Shown here in pieces: positions 17,744 through 28,920 of a stretch of DNA of 53,620 bases. A program made the position numbers and the translations under genes. The DNA is taken from contig NZ_JACIIZ010000001.1 in assembly GCF_014205765.1 (NCBI RefSeq), forward strand, positions 1 to 53,620. The letters run 5' to 3'. Source of the stretch: Nitrospirillum iridis. GTDB lineage: Bacteria; Pseudomonadota; Alphaproteobacteria; Azospirillales; Azospirillaceae. The notes under the pieces were generated by a model. It had not been told where the DNA came from, searched no databases, and saw nothing but the letters and a program-made list of their open reading frames with translations. Positions within the stretch are counted from its first letter, which is position 1, and every line of letters begins with the position of its first letter.

Positions 17744-19198
17744 CTAAGCGCTGAAGGTCGCGCCCGGCAAATCCACCGGCAGATCCGCCGTATCGTCCAG
17801 ATGCACGCGCAGGGCGCCGGACAGGGCGGGGGCGGCCAGCGCCACGTCCGGCTGGTCGTCGGCCAGCGCGGCGGCCAGGGCCGCCTGGTTGAAACGGCGC
17901 ACCGTGGGGCTGTCCGCCGCCACCCCGGCCCCGTCGACGATCGCGCGGACATAGTCCGCGCCCACCAGCACCTGCAGCGCCTGCACCTGGTCCGCCACCG
18001 CCCACTCGTTCAGGGGCGCCAGGGCCGCGAGCTCATCGAACATCGCAGGTCCCGCCGCCAGCCGGTCCAGCAGCGGGGCGAAGAAGCCTTCATGCAGGGC
18101 GACATCGCCGAAGGACCGGGGCACGACCATGGCGCAGTCCGCCCGCCGGCGGGCCAGGGCGTAGCGGGTGCCGCGGTGGACGGTCAGCAGGGCGTCCAGG
18201 CTCAGGGGCGCCAGGCCGTTGGCGTAGATGTCGCGGCGGAACTGGCGGTTCAGCGCCATGTCGCGCACGCCCTCGCGCAACAGCGAGGTGGGCATGGCCG
18301 CCATCAGGGCGCGCGGCTTCTCCGGCACGGCCAGCAGCGGCACGTTGTCGGCATGGGTGCCGGAACCGATGAAACCGGCGCCATGGCCGCCCATGAAGGT
18401 GGCCATTTCCTTGTGATAGAAGACGCGCCAATATTCATTCAGGTATTCATGGGCGACGTAGCCGGCGTCCAGGCTCTCGATGGCTTCCAGCTGCTGCTTG
18501 ATCGCGGGATTGGCGTCGAAGTACAGGGCGCCGGTGTCCGCCATCTGGCGCAGGAAGGCGCGCACCTTGTTCACCCGCTCCTCCACCGTGCCGGTGGTGA
18601 CGGCGTAGGCGTCCACCATCAGCGCGCGGATGGGCATCTTGCCGGCCCAGCCCGGCTGGCAGTTATAGCTGGCATAGACGATGCCGCCGGGCTTCAGGCG
18701 GCGGCGGATGACGGCGCCGATCTCCCGCCGCACCGTCTCGCTGACCCAGCTCATGATCCCGTGCATGACGATGAAGTCGCAGTCGCCGCTGGGGCCGCGC
18801 TCATCCGTCGCCAGATCCTGGAAGCTCGCGGCGCTGAAGCTGGCATTGTCCAGCCCGGCGGCCTGGCGCAGGCCTTCGGCGCTGGTCACATGCACGGGAT
18901 TGAAATCCACGCCCATGAAATGGCCCTGGGGGAACAGGCTGGCGAACAGCAGCGGGCTGTAGCCATGGCCGCAGCCCAGGTCCAGATAGCGGAAAGGCCG
19001 GTCCAGCCGTGGGGCCTGGTAGCCGCACTGCAGGGCGGCGTAGGCGATCGAGGCCGGGTTCAGTTCCTGGTAATAGCGCCGGGGGTAGGCGATGCCGGTG
19101 AAATAGCGATGAGACTCATCCAGCACCATGCCCTCCGGCGTCCCGCCCCCGGGAATGGCCTTTGGGGTGCCGGTGGGCGCCTGCCGGTTTCCGGTCAT
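17744..19198 (-). CDS. SAM-dependent methyltransferase with methyltransferase regulatory domain
   Basis: The product has 484 residues from ATG 19198 (AAAGGAC lies upstream). An in-frame extension to 19336 adds a sequence without recognisable features. The class I methyltransferase core occupies ~45-230: RYLDLGCGHGYSPLLFAS is the glycine-rich SAM loop, GVDFNPVHV the acidic ribose-binding strand, and CDFIVMHGIMSWV the motif-IV strand. The region ~260-345 reads like the PF10119 regulatory domain (AYVAHEYLNEYWRVFYHKEMA), a combination common in alpha- and betaproteobacteria and sometimes linked to surface-protein methylation. The C-terminal ~100 residues form a helical winged-helix-like segment. 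The substrate is unknown. Confidence 0.85.
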   Translation of the reverse strand: MTGNRQAPTGTPKAIPGGGTPEGMVLDESHRYFTGIAYPRRYYQELNPASIAYAALQCGYQAPRLDRPFRYLDLGCGHGYSPLLFASLFPQGHFMGVDFNPVHVTSAEGLRQAAGLDNASFSAASFQDLATDERGPSGDCDFIVMHGIMSWVSETVRREIGAVIRRRLKPGGIVYASYNCQPGWAGKMPIRALMVDAYAVTTGTVEERVNKVRAFLRQMADTGALYFDANPAIKQQLEAIESLDAGYVAHEYLNEYWRVFYHKEMATFMGGHGAGFIGSGTHADNVPLLAVPEKPRALMAAMPTSLLREGVRDMALNRQFRRDIYANGLAPLSLDALLTVHRGTRYALARRRADCAMVVPRSFGDVALHEGFFAPLLDRLAAGPAMFDELAALAPLNEWAVADQVQALQVLVGADYVRAIVDGAGVAADSPTVRRFNQAALAAALADDQPDVALAAPALSGALRVHLDDTADLPVDLPGATFSA

Positions 19199-19420
19199 TG
19201 CACCATTGTCCTTTGCATTAATGTCGGCTCTTGCCGCCGACCTTGACCCCGGCCGGTCCCGCTGTCGAGAGATAATGGCGCCAGCCCCCTTGGAATGCTG
19301 TTGAAACATGGCCGGTGGGCGGATTCGACGCATCACGTCAAAGCGTAACAGAGGGCTTATAAGCTCTAAAGCCCCTTAGGTTGAATTGCCGCGAAGCAGA
19401 TAGAATTAACGGTGAATTTT
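19199..19420. other. Divergent promoter region, methyltransferase and chemoreceptor
   Basis: The 222-bp gap between divergent genes is AT-richer toward the chemoreceptor. It contains GCTTATAAGC (19355-19364), a 10-bp palindrome. CTAAAG (19366-19371) followed 16 bp later by GCCGCGAA resembles a flagellar sigma-28 promoter, but the spacer is about 2 bp too long. Confidence 0.35.
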
Positions 19421-21094
19421 ATGAATCTCGCCCTTCGCCCCAAATTGCTGGCCGCGTTCGGTGGCCTGTTACTGTTGACCATCGCCATCAGCCTGCTCTC
19501 CTTATGGCAGATCGGCACAATCAATAGTGCCGCCGCCGAGATTCGGACGGTTTGGCTGCCGTCCATCGACGTCATCGGCGATATGAAGGCGTACACCGCC
19601 CGTCAGCGCATCGCCGCCAGCCGGGTGGCGGTGGCGGCCGACGATGCCGCGCGGGGCGAGGCCCTGAAGCTTTACGGCAAGCAGACGGCCGACCTGGCGG
19701 CGGCGCTGAAGCGCTTCGACGCCATCGGTGTGACGGGCGAGGCCGCCGCCCTCTATGGCAAGTACCAGGCGTTGCGCGGGCCCTACGAGGCGTCCATGAC
19801 CGCCGCCTTCGATCTCGCCAAGCAGAACCGCGAGCAGGCGGAAAAGGCCATGAACGGGGAGATCGTCCAGGCCTTCCGCAAGGTTCAGGAGGCGCTGGAG
19901 GCGCTGGCGAGCCATGACCGCCAGGGGGCGGCCCAAGCCAACGAAGTGGTGCGACAGGCTTACAGCCATGCCCTGTGGAGCATCGCCCTCGTCGCCTTGG
20001 TGGCGGTGGCGGTGTCGGCGGGGGCGGTTTTGTGGCTGGACCGTGATGTGGTGCGGCATCTGGCGCGGCTGGCCGGCATCATGCGCCGCCTGGCCGACAA
20101 GGATTACGGTTTCACGCTGGAGGGCACGGCGCGCGGGGATGAGGTGGGCGACATGGCCCGCGCCATCGACGTTTTCCGCGCCAGCATGCGCCAGGGGGAC
20201 GAACTGGCGGCGGCGCAGGCGGCGGAGGCCGCGGCCAGGACCGAACGGGCGAACCGGGTGGATGCGCTGGTTCAGACCTTCGACAGCGATGTCGCCCACA
20301 CCCTGCAGTCGGTCAGCCAGGCGTCAGGCGGTCTGCACGAGACGGCGGAGAGCCTGAGCCGCATCGCCGAGACGGGGGCCCGCGACGCCGTGGCGGTGGC
20401 CGGCGCCTCCGAACAGGCGGCGGCCAATGTGCAGACGGTGGCCGTGGCGGCGGAGGAACTGGGCGCCAGCATCGGCGAGATCGGGCGCCAGGTGTCGGTG
20501 TCGGCCACCATCGCCGCCAAGGCGGTGGCGGAGGCGACGCGCACCAACCAGGCCGTGTCCAGCCTGACGACGGCGGCCGAGCAGATCGGCGCTGTGGTGG
20601 CCCTGATCGCCGACATCGCCGGGCAGACCAACCTGTTGGCCCTGAACGCCACCATCGAGGCGGCGCGCGCGGGCGAGGCGGGCAAGGGCTTCGCCGTGGT
20701 GGCGTCGGAGGTGAAGGCCCTGGCCAATCAGACGGAACGGGCCACCAACGACATCCGCCAGCAGATCGAATCCATGCAGGCCGCGACGGGGGAGGCGGCC
20801 GGCGCCATCGCCGCCATTGGCCAGACCATCGGCCAGATCGACCACATCACCACCACCATCGCCGCGGCGGTGGAGGAACAGGGGGCGGCCACGCAGGAAA
20901 TCGCCCGCAACGTGGCCGAGGCGGCCCGCGGCACCAGCGAGGTCAGCGCCGGCATGAACGGCGTGCGCCAGGTGGCGGAGGAAACGGGGACGGTGGCGAG
21001 CGAGGTGCTGATGGCCGCCGACGATTTGACCAGCCAGTCCGATGGCTTGCGCGCCCGCGTTTCCACCTTCCTGGCGGCGCTCCGCGCCGCCTGA
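19421..21094 (+). CDS. Methyl-accepting chemotaxis protein (4-helix-bundle sensor)
   Basis: The product has 557 residues from ATG 19421 with GGTGA 5 nt upstream (GTG 19412 is an alternative). Transmembrane helix 1 is at ~8-30. The periplasmic part (~31-185) is helical with the four-helix-bundle pattern of class 4HB MCPs. Helix 2 is at ~187-210, and a HAMP linker occupies ~212-265 ([20 protein letters not shown]). The signalling hairpin runs from ~300 to the end. Its highly conserved tip reads [20 protein letters not shown], continuing [20 protein letters not shown], the CheA/CheW contact site. No C-terminal CheR-tethering pentapeptide is present. The ligand cannot be read from sequence. No che or fli genes lie nearby. 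Confidence 0.93.
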   Translation: MNLALRPKLLAAFGGLLLLTIAISLLSLWQIGTINSAAAEIRTVWLPSIDVIGDMKAYTARQRIAASRVAVAADDAARGEALKLYGKQTADLAAALKRFDAIGVTGEAAALYGKYQALRGPYEASMTAAFDLAKQNREQAEKAMNGEIVQAFRKVQEALEALASHDRQGAAQANEVVRQAYSHALWSIALVALVAVAVSAGAVLWLDRDVVRHLARLAGIMRRLADKDYGFTLEGTARGDEVGDMARAIDVFRASMRQGDELAAAQAAEAAARTERANRVDALVQTFDSDVAHTLQSVSQASGGLHETAESLSRIAETGARDAVAVAGASEQAAANVQTVAVAAEELGASIGEIGRQVSVSATIAAKAVAEATRTNQAVSSLTTAAEQIGAVVALIADIAGQTNLLALNATIEAARAGEAGKGFAVVASEVKALANQTERATNDIRQQIESMQAATGEAAGAIAAIGQTIGQIDHITTTIAAAVEEQGAATQEIARNVAEAARGTSEVSAGMNGVRQVAEETGTVASEVLMAADDLTSQSDGLRARVSTFLAALRAA

Positions 21095-21156
21095 TCCCCT
21101 TTCACGAAGGGCTCCCGAGAAGCCCGCAGGCAGCCCGCAGGCAGAAGGTCATGTTG

Positions 21157-22251
21157 ATGAAGAAAGCCCGGTTCACCGGCTCCGCCCTTGCCTTGGCCGT
21201 CGCCGCCCTGTTGGCGGCGGCGGGCGGTGCGCTTGCCGCCGACACGAAGCCGCCCAGCTATCCCAACCAGGCGGACGGCGACGTGGTCGTGCCTGATTTC
21301 GCGCTGAGCAATGGGGAGCATCTGGCGAACGCCAAATTCCATTACACCACCCTGGGCACGCCCCAGCGGGATGCGTCGGGCGCCATCACCAATGGCGTGC
21401 TGCTGCTGCACGGCACCACCGGCAGCGGCCGCAACTTCCTGAACCCCAGCCTGGGCGGGGAACTGTTCGGGCCGGGCCAGCCGCTGGACGCCGCCAAGTA
21501 TTTCATCATCCTGGCCGACGGCATCGGCCATGGCGGCTCCTCCAAGCCGTCGGACGGGCTGAAGGGCCGCTTCCCCCACTACGGCTATGTCGACGCGGTC
21601 GAGGGCCAGTACCTGACGGTCACCAAGGGCCTGGGCATCAAGCACCTGAAGCTGGTGGCCGGCACGTCCATGGGCGGCATGCAGACCTGGATCTGGGGTG
21701 AGCGCCACCCGGGGATGATGGATGCGTTGATGCCCATCGCCTCCCAACCCGTGGCCATCTCCGGTCGCAACATGCTGTGGCGCCAACTGATCATCGATGC
21801 CATCCGCAATGATCCGGACTGGAAGGGCGGGGAATACACGACCCCGCCGGCGGGCTATACCCACGCCCTGCCCATCTTCAACATCATGGTCAACAACGCC
21901 GCCATCCTGCAGCAGCAGGCGCCCAGCCGGGCGGCGGCCACCACCCTCTACGGCCAGTGGGTGGCGGACTACGGCCGGACCGTGGACGCCAACGACTATC
22001 TCTACTGGTTCGAATCGTCCTACGACTACGACCCGGCCCCCGACCTGGAGAAGATCAAGGCCAAGCTGGTGGCGGTGAACTTCGCCGACGACCTGCTGAA
22101 CCCCGCCGAACTGGGGGTGATGGAGGCGGCGATGACGCGCATCCCCACCGGCCGCTATGTCCTGATCCCGGCGTCGGACCAGACGCGCGGCCACCAGACC
22201 CTGACCCAGGCCAAGGTATGGAAGGGCGCGCTGGATGAGGTGTTGAAGTAG
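21157..22251 (+). CDS. Exported alpha/beta hydrolase of the MetX (homoserine acetyltransferase)-like fold
   Basis: The product has 364 residues. ATG 21157 is preferred over ATG 21151 because AGAAGG at 21142-21147 is then 9 nt away. A signal peptide (MKKARFTGSALALAVAALLA...ALA-A) sends it to the periplasm, unlike genuine cytosolic MetX. The fold is clear: LLLHGTTGSG oxyanion region, nucleophile Ser in GTSMGGMQTW, Asp in NFADDLLNP and His in RGHQT. Exported homologues are annotated as alpha/beta hydrolases, and their natural acyl or ester substrates are not established. An 11-bp direct repeat (CAGCCCGCAGG) lies just upstream. The gene converges on proline iminopeptidase, with a shared hairpin between them. 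Confidence 0.88.
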   Translation: MKKARFTGSALALAVAALLAAAGGALAADTKPPSYPNQADGDVVVPDFALSNGEHLANAKFHYTTLGTPQRDASGAITNGVLLLHGTTGSGRNFLNPSLGGELFGPGQPLDAAKYFIILADGIGHGGSSKPSDGLKGRFPHYGYVDAVEGQYLTVTKGLGIKHLKLVAGTSMGGMQTWIWGERHPGMMDALMPIASQPVAISGRNMLWRQLIIDAIRNDPDWKGGEYTTPPAGYTHALPIFNIMVNNAAILQQQAPSRAAATTLYGQWVADYGRTVDANDYLYWFESSYDYDPAPDLEKIKAKLVAVNFADDLLNPAELGVMEAAMTRIPTGRYVLIPASDQTRGHQTLTQAKVWKGALDEVLK

Positions 22252-22269
22252 CGGTACCGCAAGGTATGA

Positions 22270-22301
22270 AAGCCGGCTCAGGCGCATGTCCTGGCCGGCT
22301 T
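22270..22301. terminator. Shared hairpin between convergent genes
   Basis: Arms AAGCCGGC (22270-22277) and GCCGGCTT (22294-22301), with an inner AGG/CCT extension, sit between the convergent stops at 22251 and 22310. There is no long T-tract, so this is a weak or Rho-assisted terminator on either strand. Confidence 0.5.
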
Positions 22302-22309
22302 GCGACGCC

Positions 22310-24215
<1,906 letters not shown>

Positions 24216-24397
24216 GGGCGGAACCGTTCCCTGGAAACGACCGGGGCGGGGAGGACCCGGCATAGGCTATATGGACAGTCCCGTGTCATAGGAGATCCAT
24301 CCCCGGGTGTCACTTGGCAATTTCATGGCGGCATTGTGGCCACCTTGCCATCATGGCGCCGCCCCGCGCCCCAGGCCCCCAACCGGACCCGCCCGTG

Positions 24398-25759
24398 ATG
24401 AAGCAGATCCGCCTCAACGCCTTCGACATGAACTGTGTCGGCCACATCCACCAGGGCTTGTGGCGCCATCCGCGCGACCGTTCGACGCAATACACCGACC
24501 TGGCCTATTGGATGGAGCTGGCGCGCACGCTGGAGCGCGGTTTGTTCGACGGCCTGTTCCTGGCCGACGTGCTGGGCGTCTACGACGTTTACCAGGGTGG
24601 GCCTGAGGTCGCGGTGCGCGAGGCGGTGCAGGTGCCGGTGGGCGATCCCCTGCTGCTGGTCCCGGCCATGGCGGCGGCGACCACCCATCTGGGCTTCGGC
24701 GTCACCGCCAATGTGAGCTATGAGCCGCCCTACACCTTCGCCCGGCGCATGAGCACGCTGGACCATCTGACGGGCGGGCGCATCGGCTGGAATATCGTCA
24801 CCGGCTATCTGGACAGCGCGGCCCGTGCCCTGGGGCTGGACGGCCAGGCGGCGCATGATGACCGCTATGCCGTGGCCGAGGAATACATGGACGTGGTCTA
24901 CCGCCTGTGGGAGGGCAGCTGGGCCGACGACGCCGTGCGCCGCGACCGTGAGGCGGGGGTGTACGCCGACCCGGCCCGCGTGCGCGCCATCCGCCACCGC
25001 GGCCCCCATTTCCGGATGCAGGGTGTGCATCTGGCCGAACCGTCGCCCCAGCGCACGCCGGTGCTGTACCAAGCGGGCTCGTCCGACCGGGGGCGCAAGT
25101 TCGCCGCCGCCCATGCCGAATGCGTCTTCGTCAACGGCGGCCCCAAGCCGCACGTCGCCCGCCTGGTGGCCGACCTGCGCGGCCTGGCCCGCAGCCTGGG
25201 CCGTGATCCGGCCGACCTCAAGGTCTTCGTGGGCGCCACCGTGGTGGCGGCGGAGACCGACGCCCTGGCCGAGGTCAAGCGGCAGGACTATGAGCGCCAC
25301 GCCAGCGTGGAGGGCGCCTTGGCCCATGCCTCGGCCTCGCTGGGCATGGACTTCGCCGCCAAGGACTGGGACGAACCCATCCATGCCGGGCAGAGTCAGG
25401 CCGTCACCTCCAACATCGAGAACCAGGCCGCCCGCCGGCGGGACAAGGTGCTGACACGGCGCGGTCTGGTGGACGGCCTGCGGCTGGGCGGACGCCAGGC
25501 GCCCATCGTCGGCGGACCCGCGACGGTGGCGGATGAACTGATGGCGTGGGTGGACCAGGCGGACGTCGACGGCTTCATCCTGGCGCGCACGGTGACGCCG
25601 GAATGCTTCACCGACTTCATCGACCTGGTGGTGCCGGAACTGCAACGCCGGGGCGCCTACAAGACCGAGTACACGCCCGGTACGCTGCGGGAAAAGCTGT
25701 CCGGCCAGGGCGCCCGGTTGCCGGACAACCACCCTGCCGCCAGCCGGCGCTGGGCTTAG
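24398..25759 (+). CDS. FMNH2-dependent monooxygenase, NtaA/SnaA/DszA family
   Basis: The product has 453 residues from ATG 24398. In-frame extension upstream to 24314 looks non-native. The bacterial-luciferase-like TIM barrel is readable throughout: KQIRLNAFDMNCVGHIHQGLW at strand 1, LFDGLFLADVLGVYD, and the flavin-contacting VTANVSYEPPYTFARRMSTL. GGRIGWNIVTGYLDSAARALG follows, then PVLYQAGSSDRGRKFAA. These motifs define the NtaA/SnaA/DszA group, which uses reduced FMN supplied by a separate reductase to attack aminopolycarboxylates, sulphur compounds or related substrates. No flavin reductase or transporter is adjacent, so the substrate is open. Confidence 0.9.
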   Translation: MKQIRLNAFDMNCVGHIHQGLWRHPRDRSTQYTDLAYWMELARTLERGLFDGLFLADVLGVYDVYQGGPEVAVREAVQVPVGDPLLLVPAMAAATTHLGFGVTANVSYEPPYTFARRMSTLDHLTGGRIGWNIVTGYLDSAARALGLDGQAAHDDRYAVAEEYMDVVYRLWEGSWADDAVRRDREAGVYADPARVRAIRHRGPHFRMQGVHLAEPSPQRTPVLYQAGSSDRGRKFAAAHAECVFVNGGPKPHVARLVADLRGLARSLGRDPADLKVFVGATVVAAETDALAEVKRQDYERHASVEGALAHASASLGMDFAAKDWDEPIHAGQSQAVTSNIENQAARRRDKVLTRRGLVDGLRLGGRQAPIVGGPATVADELMAWVDQADVDGFILARTVTPECFTDFIDLVVPELQRRGAYKTEYTPGTLREKLSGQGARLPDNHPAASRRWA

Positions 25760-25837
25760 GCCAACAGATCCGCGCGCGAGACCGGCGGCGTGGGCCTGGC
25801 CCACGCCTGCAACAGGGTGACAGTGGGGTGATGTCGG

Positions 25838-25987
25838 TCAGGCCGCGAACAGGAACAGCGAGAGCAGGGGGGAGGTGTCCCGGATCAGCGTCCGCACCTC
25901 CCCTTCCGACACGCGGTCGCGCTCCATCAGCAAGCGCACGATGGGCTCGTCCAGGATCTCGTCCAGCGTCGCTTCCGTCTCTGCCAT
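25838..25987 (-). CDS. 49-residue conserved-looking small protein behind a Fur-like box
   Basis: A short frame runs on the minus strand from ATG 25987 to TGA 25840-25838. It is preceded by a strong ribosome site (GGAAGGGGA, 8 nt away). The product begins MAETEATLDEILDEPIVRLL, continues with an acidic/basic helix (MERDRVSEGEVRTLIRD) and ends in a hydrophobic run, LLSLFLFAA. The pattern of Asp-Pro-Ile-Val followed by a basic helix is, from memory, like small hypothetical proteins of Rhodospirillales. I cannot name a function. A palindromic Fur-like site 50-65 bp upstream suggests iron-responsive expression. The frame is too short for ORF length alone to be evidence; the call rests on the ribosome site, composition and promoter element. 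Confidence 0.6.
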   Translation of the reverse strand: MAETEATLDEILDEPIVRLLMERDRVSEGEVRTLIRDTSPLLSLFLFAA

Positions 25988-26039
25988 GATGGTGGTCCCC
26001 TTCCGCGCCAGTGAAACAACGGCACGACGATACTGCGAT

Positions 26040-26061
26040 TAAGAATGATTCTCAAATCATC
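26040..26061. promoter_or_regulatory. Fur-box-like palindrome
   Basis: TAAGAAT-G-ATTCTCA (26040-26054) fits the Fur 7-1-7 pattern with 11 of 14 arm bases. It overlaps ATGATT-N4-AATCAT (26045-26060). Read on the minus strand it contains TGAGAATCATT, a common Fur core. It lies ~55 bp before the 49-residue gene. Confidence 0.5.
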
Positions 26062-26154
26062 ATTTCGCTGTTACCGTACCGGGCATATGCCGGGACGGGC
26101 GGGGCAAACGGCTCGTTGGGATGCGGGCGCCTGTGGGTCGAGGGAACCGGGGCA

Positions 26155-26826
26155 TCAGGCCGCCGGCGCCGCCTCCTGCCCTTCCAGCACGGCCACCAGT
26201 TCCTCCAGCGCGTGGGTCAGGTGGGTGCGCAGCAGGTCCACGGCTTCCGTGCGCTTGCCGTCGCGGCAAAGGGCCACCAGCGCGTCGTGCTCGGCCATGG
26301 AGCGGTCGTGGATGGCCGGGGTGATGGAGAGGTGCAGCCGGACATAGCGGTCCAGGCTGTCGTGGATGCGCTTCACCATCTCCAGCATCACCGGGCGCTG
26401 GGCCGGCTCGTACAGCGCCTCGTGCAGCTGCCAGTTCAGGGTGCCCCAGCGGCTGGGGTCGGCGGTGTGCAGGTCCTTCAGCACGCCTTCCGCCTTCTTG
26501 ATCTGCTTCGCGCTCAACTGCGGGATGGCGCGGTTCAGCAGGTCGATCTCCAGCAGCAGTCGCACCTCGAAATATTCCCGCACCTGGGCGGGGGACAGCT
26601 GCGCCACCACCGAGCCCTTGTAGGGGATGGTGGCCACCAGGCCCTCCGCCTCCAGCTGCTGCAGCGCCTCGCGCACCGGGATGCGGCTGACGCCCAGCTT
26701 CTGGGCGATCTCATCCTGGCGCAACTGGGCGCCCAGGGCGTATTCGCCGGAAAGAATCATCTGCCGCAGGGCGTCGACCACCTGGGCCGACAACGATTTC
26801 CGTTCGATCTTGGCGCGTGCAATCAT
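26155..26826 (-). CDS. GntR-family (FCD) regulator, probable controller of the hydroxyproline/peptide locus
   Basis: The product has 223 residues from ATG 26826. The wHTH occupies ~8-75: KSLSAQVVDALRQMILSGEY, then LRQDEIAQKLGVSRIPVREAL and the wing EGLVATIPYKGSVV. The FCD effector domain covers ~85-210 with the usual metal or ligand positions (NWQLHEALYEPA, then DRSMAEHDALVALC and a final H in RTHLTHALEEL). FadR/FCD-type proteins commonly bind T-GTATAC-A palindromes. Three such sites occur in the following 7.5 kb, ahead of the POT transporter, the hydroxyproline dehydrogenase/deaminase pair and the arabinofuranosidase operon. The regulator is divergent from the POT gene, placing it at the edge of the regulon it probably represses. 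Hydroxyproline or a derivative is the likely effector, by inference. Confidence 0.9.
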   Translation of the reverse strand: MIARAKIERKSLSAQVVDALRQMILSGEYALGAQLRQDEIAQKLGVSRIPVREALQQLEAEGLVATIPYKGSVVAQLSPAQVREYFEVRLLLEIDLLNRAIPQLSAKQIKKAEGVLKDLHTADPSRWGTLNWQLHEALYEPAQRPVMLEMVKRIHDSLDRYVRLHLSITPAIHDRSMAEHDALVALCRDGKRTEAVDLLRTHLTHALEELVAVLEGQEAAPAA

Positions 26827-27126
26827 TTGGTGGCTTCTTGGGAAGGGATGCGGATTGGAAAAGGCGACCCTGTGAATTGCCCCTGAACATCCTTAAAACG
26901 GATGTAAAAGCAATTGTTTTTCTAAAATAGGCTAGACGGTTCGGGGCGGACGCGCCATGGGTTGTTGGTGCATGGCCCGGTCTATTTCCCGTTCAGCCTC
27001 AAGCGAGGGCGCCACGGCCGTCCGTTCCGGGGATGGGGCCCGGGGACGGGGCGGCGCCGAGCTTGACAGTTTGGATATCGTATCCGATACGCTATCCCCC
27101 TGCCAGGGCCACGCGCGCCCAGAGGC
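26827..27126 (+). promoter_or_regulatory. Divergent GntR/POT promoter region with palindromic operator
   Basis: TTGACA (27063-27068) and GATACG (27086-27091, 17-bp spacing) form a plausible promoter toward the POT gene. The palindrome ATCGTATCCGAT (27077-27088) fills the space between them. The 230 bp nearest the GntR gene hold an AT-rich stretch around 26890-26935 but no second copy of the palindrome. Confidence 0.7.
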
Positions 27127-28911
27127 ATGATCAAAGACGATAACGGGACAGGGCACAGCATGGCGGCGATGGCGGGTGCGGACAGCGGTCCAGGGAATGG
27201 CGTCGCGGTGGCGGGTGCGCCGGAGGGCGACGACGCCAGCGGCGGGCATCCCCCCGGTCTCTATCTCCTGTTCGCGGTCGAGTTCTGGGAACGGTTCTCC
27301 TATTACGGCCTGCAATCCATCCTGATCTTCTTCCTGCTGTGGCACCTGTCCATGGACAAGGTCTCGGCCTATGCCCAGCTCGGCGCCTTCGGCGTGCTGG
27401 TCTATATGTGCCCGGTGGTGGGCGGGTTCATCGCCGACCGTTGGGTGGGCGCCCGCCATGCCGTGCGCGCCGGTGCCGTCCTGCTGATGCTGGGCCACGG
27501 GCTGATGGCCTGGCAGCCGGCGCAGACGGTGGAACGGCTGGTGACGCCCGACGCCAGCTATGACCTGAAGCGCCCCATCCTCTACCCCGCCGAGGGGGAG
27601 GAGGGCGCCCGCCAGGTGGTGGTGAACGGCACCGCCCAGGTGATCACCAGCCTGGTCGGCGTGCCGGATGGCGACCCCGATGTCCGGACGCTGACCTATG
27701 CCGGTCCCGACGGCGCCCCGGTCACCCTGGTGGGCCGGCTGGAAAAGAAGCCGGATGGTCCGGGGCTTAAGCTCTTCTATCTGTCGCTGGCGCTGATCGC
27801 CGCCGGCGTGGGCCTGCTGAAGCCCAACATTTCCGCCCTGGTCGGCCGCCTTTATGGCCAGCGCCACGCGGCGCGTGACCGGGGATTCCTGATCTTCTAC
27901 CTGGGCATCAACGCCGGTGGCCTGATGGGCAGCATCGTCTGCGGCTGGCTGGGCGCCGTGCTGGGCTGGGAATGGGGCTTCGGGGCCGCCGGCATCGGCA
28001 TGGCGGTGGCGCTGGCGACCTTCACCCTGGGCCGCCGCCTGCTGCCGCCGGAGCTGCCGGTGGCCGAGGGTGGGCCCCGCACCGCCGGCACCAGCCGTGG
28101 CGGGGTGCTGGCGCTGGCCGGCGGGCTGGCCGTGGCGCTGGCCTGCTGGCTGATCGTCGACCACCCCAAGGTGGTGGGCCATGTGCTGGACATCGCCGCC
28201 GTGGCCGGATTGGCCGCCGTTTTCTATTTCGCGCGGAGCTACGATGCGCGCCAGCGCCGCCACCTGGCGCTGCTGCTGCTGCTCATGCTGGTGTCGGTGC
28301 TGTACTGGACGCTGTTCTACCAGGGGCCGGCGTCGCTGAACGTCTTCGCCGCCGAATGGACCGACCGCCATATCGGCCCCGTACTGGTCCCGGCCCCCGT
28401 GCTGCAGTTCCCCGACAAGGCCTTCGTCATCCTTCTGGCCCTGCCGCTGGCGGGATTGTGGCGCTGGATGGACCGGCGGCGGCGCGATCCCGGCCCGGTC
28501 ACCAAATTCGCCCTGGGCGTGCTGTTCGTGGGCCTGGGCTTCCTGGCGCTGGCCGGCGGCATCGAGCTGACCCCGGCGGGCCTGCGCGTCGGCGTGGCCT
28601 GGCTGCTGTCGCTCTACCTGCTGCAGGAGGTGGGGGAGCTGTGCCTGTCGCCCACCGGCCTGTCGGCCATCACCCGTCTGGCTCCCCCGGCCATCACCAG
28701 CCTGCTGGTGGGCCTGTGGTTCCTGTCCACCGCCTATGGCCAGCGCCTGAGCGCGCTGGTGGCCCAGGCGACGGTGGTCGACAGCGGCCTGCCGGCGGCG
28801 GCGCAATTGGCCTCATACCAGGCGGTGTATCTGACGGCTGGCCTGTGGTCCTGCGCGGCCGCGGTGCTGCTGCTGTTGTTGGTGGTGCCGCTGCGCCGTC
28901 TGAATGATTGA
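27127..28911 (+). CDS. POT/PTR-family proton-coupled di/tripeptide transporter (POT1)
   Basis: The product has 594 residues from ATG 27127. ATG 27160 has a better-spaced ribosome site and is possible. The POT signature ExxERFxYYG is present as EFWERFSYYG in helix 1, and GLLKPNISALVGRLYG is the PTR2 motif after helix 4. About 12-14 membrane helices are readable. Between helices 3 and 4 lies a ~75-residue hydrophilic insert (from ~135 to ~210, VERLVTPDASYDLKRPILYP onward), longer than in compact members but seen in other alphaproteobacterial homologues. The protein would import short peptides with protons across the inner membrane. An operator in its promoter and the downstream Xaa-Pro peptidase point to Pro/Hyp-containing peptides. 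A structured repeat begins 10 bp after the stop. Confidence 0.92.
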   Translation: MIKDDNGTGHSMAAMAGADSGPGNGVAVAGAPEGDDASGGHPPGLYLLFAVEFWERFSYYGLQSILIFFLLWHLSMDKVSAYAQLGAFGVLVYMCPVVGGFIADRWVGARHAVRAGAVLLMLGHGLMAWQPAQTVERLVTPDASYDLKRPILYPAEGEEGARQVVVNGTAQVITSLVGVPDGDPDVRTLTYAGPDGAPVTLVGRLEKKPDGPGLKLFYLSLALIAAGVGLLKPNISALVGRLYGQRHAARDRGFLIFYLGINAGGLMGSIVCGWLGAVLGWEWGFGAAGIGMAVALATFTLGRRLLPPELPVAEGGPRTAGTSRGGVLALAGGLAVALACWLIVDHPKVVGHVLDIAAVAGLAAVFYFARSYDARQRRHLALLLLLMLVSVLYWTLFYQGPASLNVFAAEWTDRHIGPVLVPAPVLQFPDKAFVILLALPLAGLWRWMDRRRRDPGPVTKFALGVLFVGLGFLALAGGIELTPAGLRVGVAWLLSLYLLQEVGELCLSPTGLSAITRLAPPAITSLLVGLWFLSTAYGQRLSALVAQATVVDSGLPAAAQLASYQAVYLTAGLWSCAAAVLLLLLVVPLRRLND

Positions 28912-28920
28912 CCTGGCAAG

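Noticed and set aside
19366-19395. Sigma-28 flagellar promoter before the chemoreceptor
   Set aside because: CTAAAG and GCCGCGAA are good half-matches, but the spacer is about two bases longer than the usual range and no flagellar genes are near.
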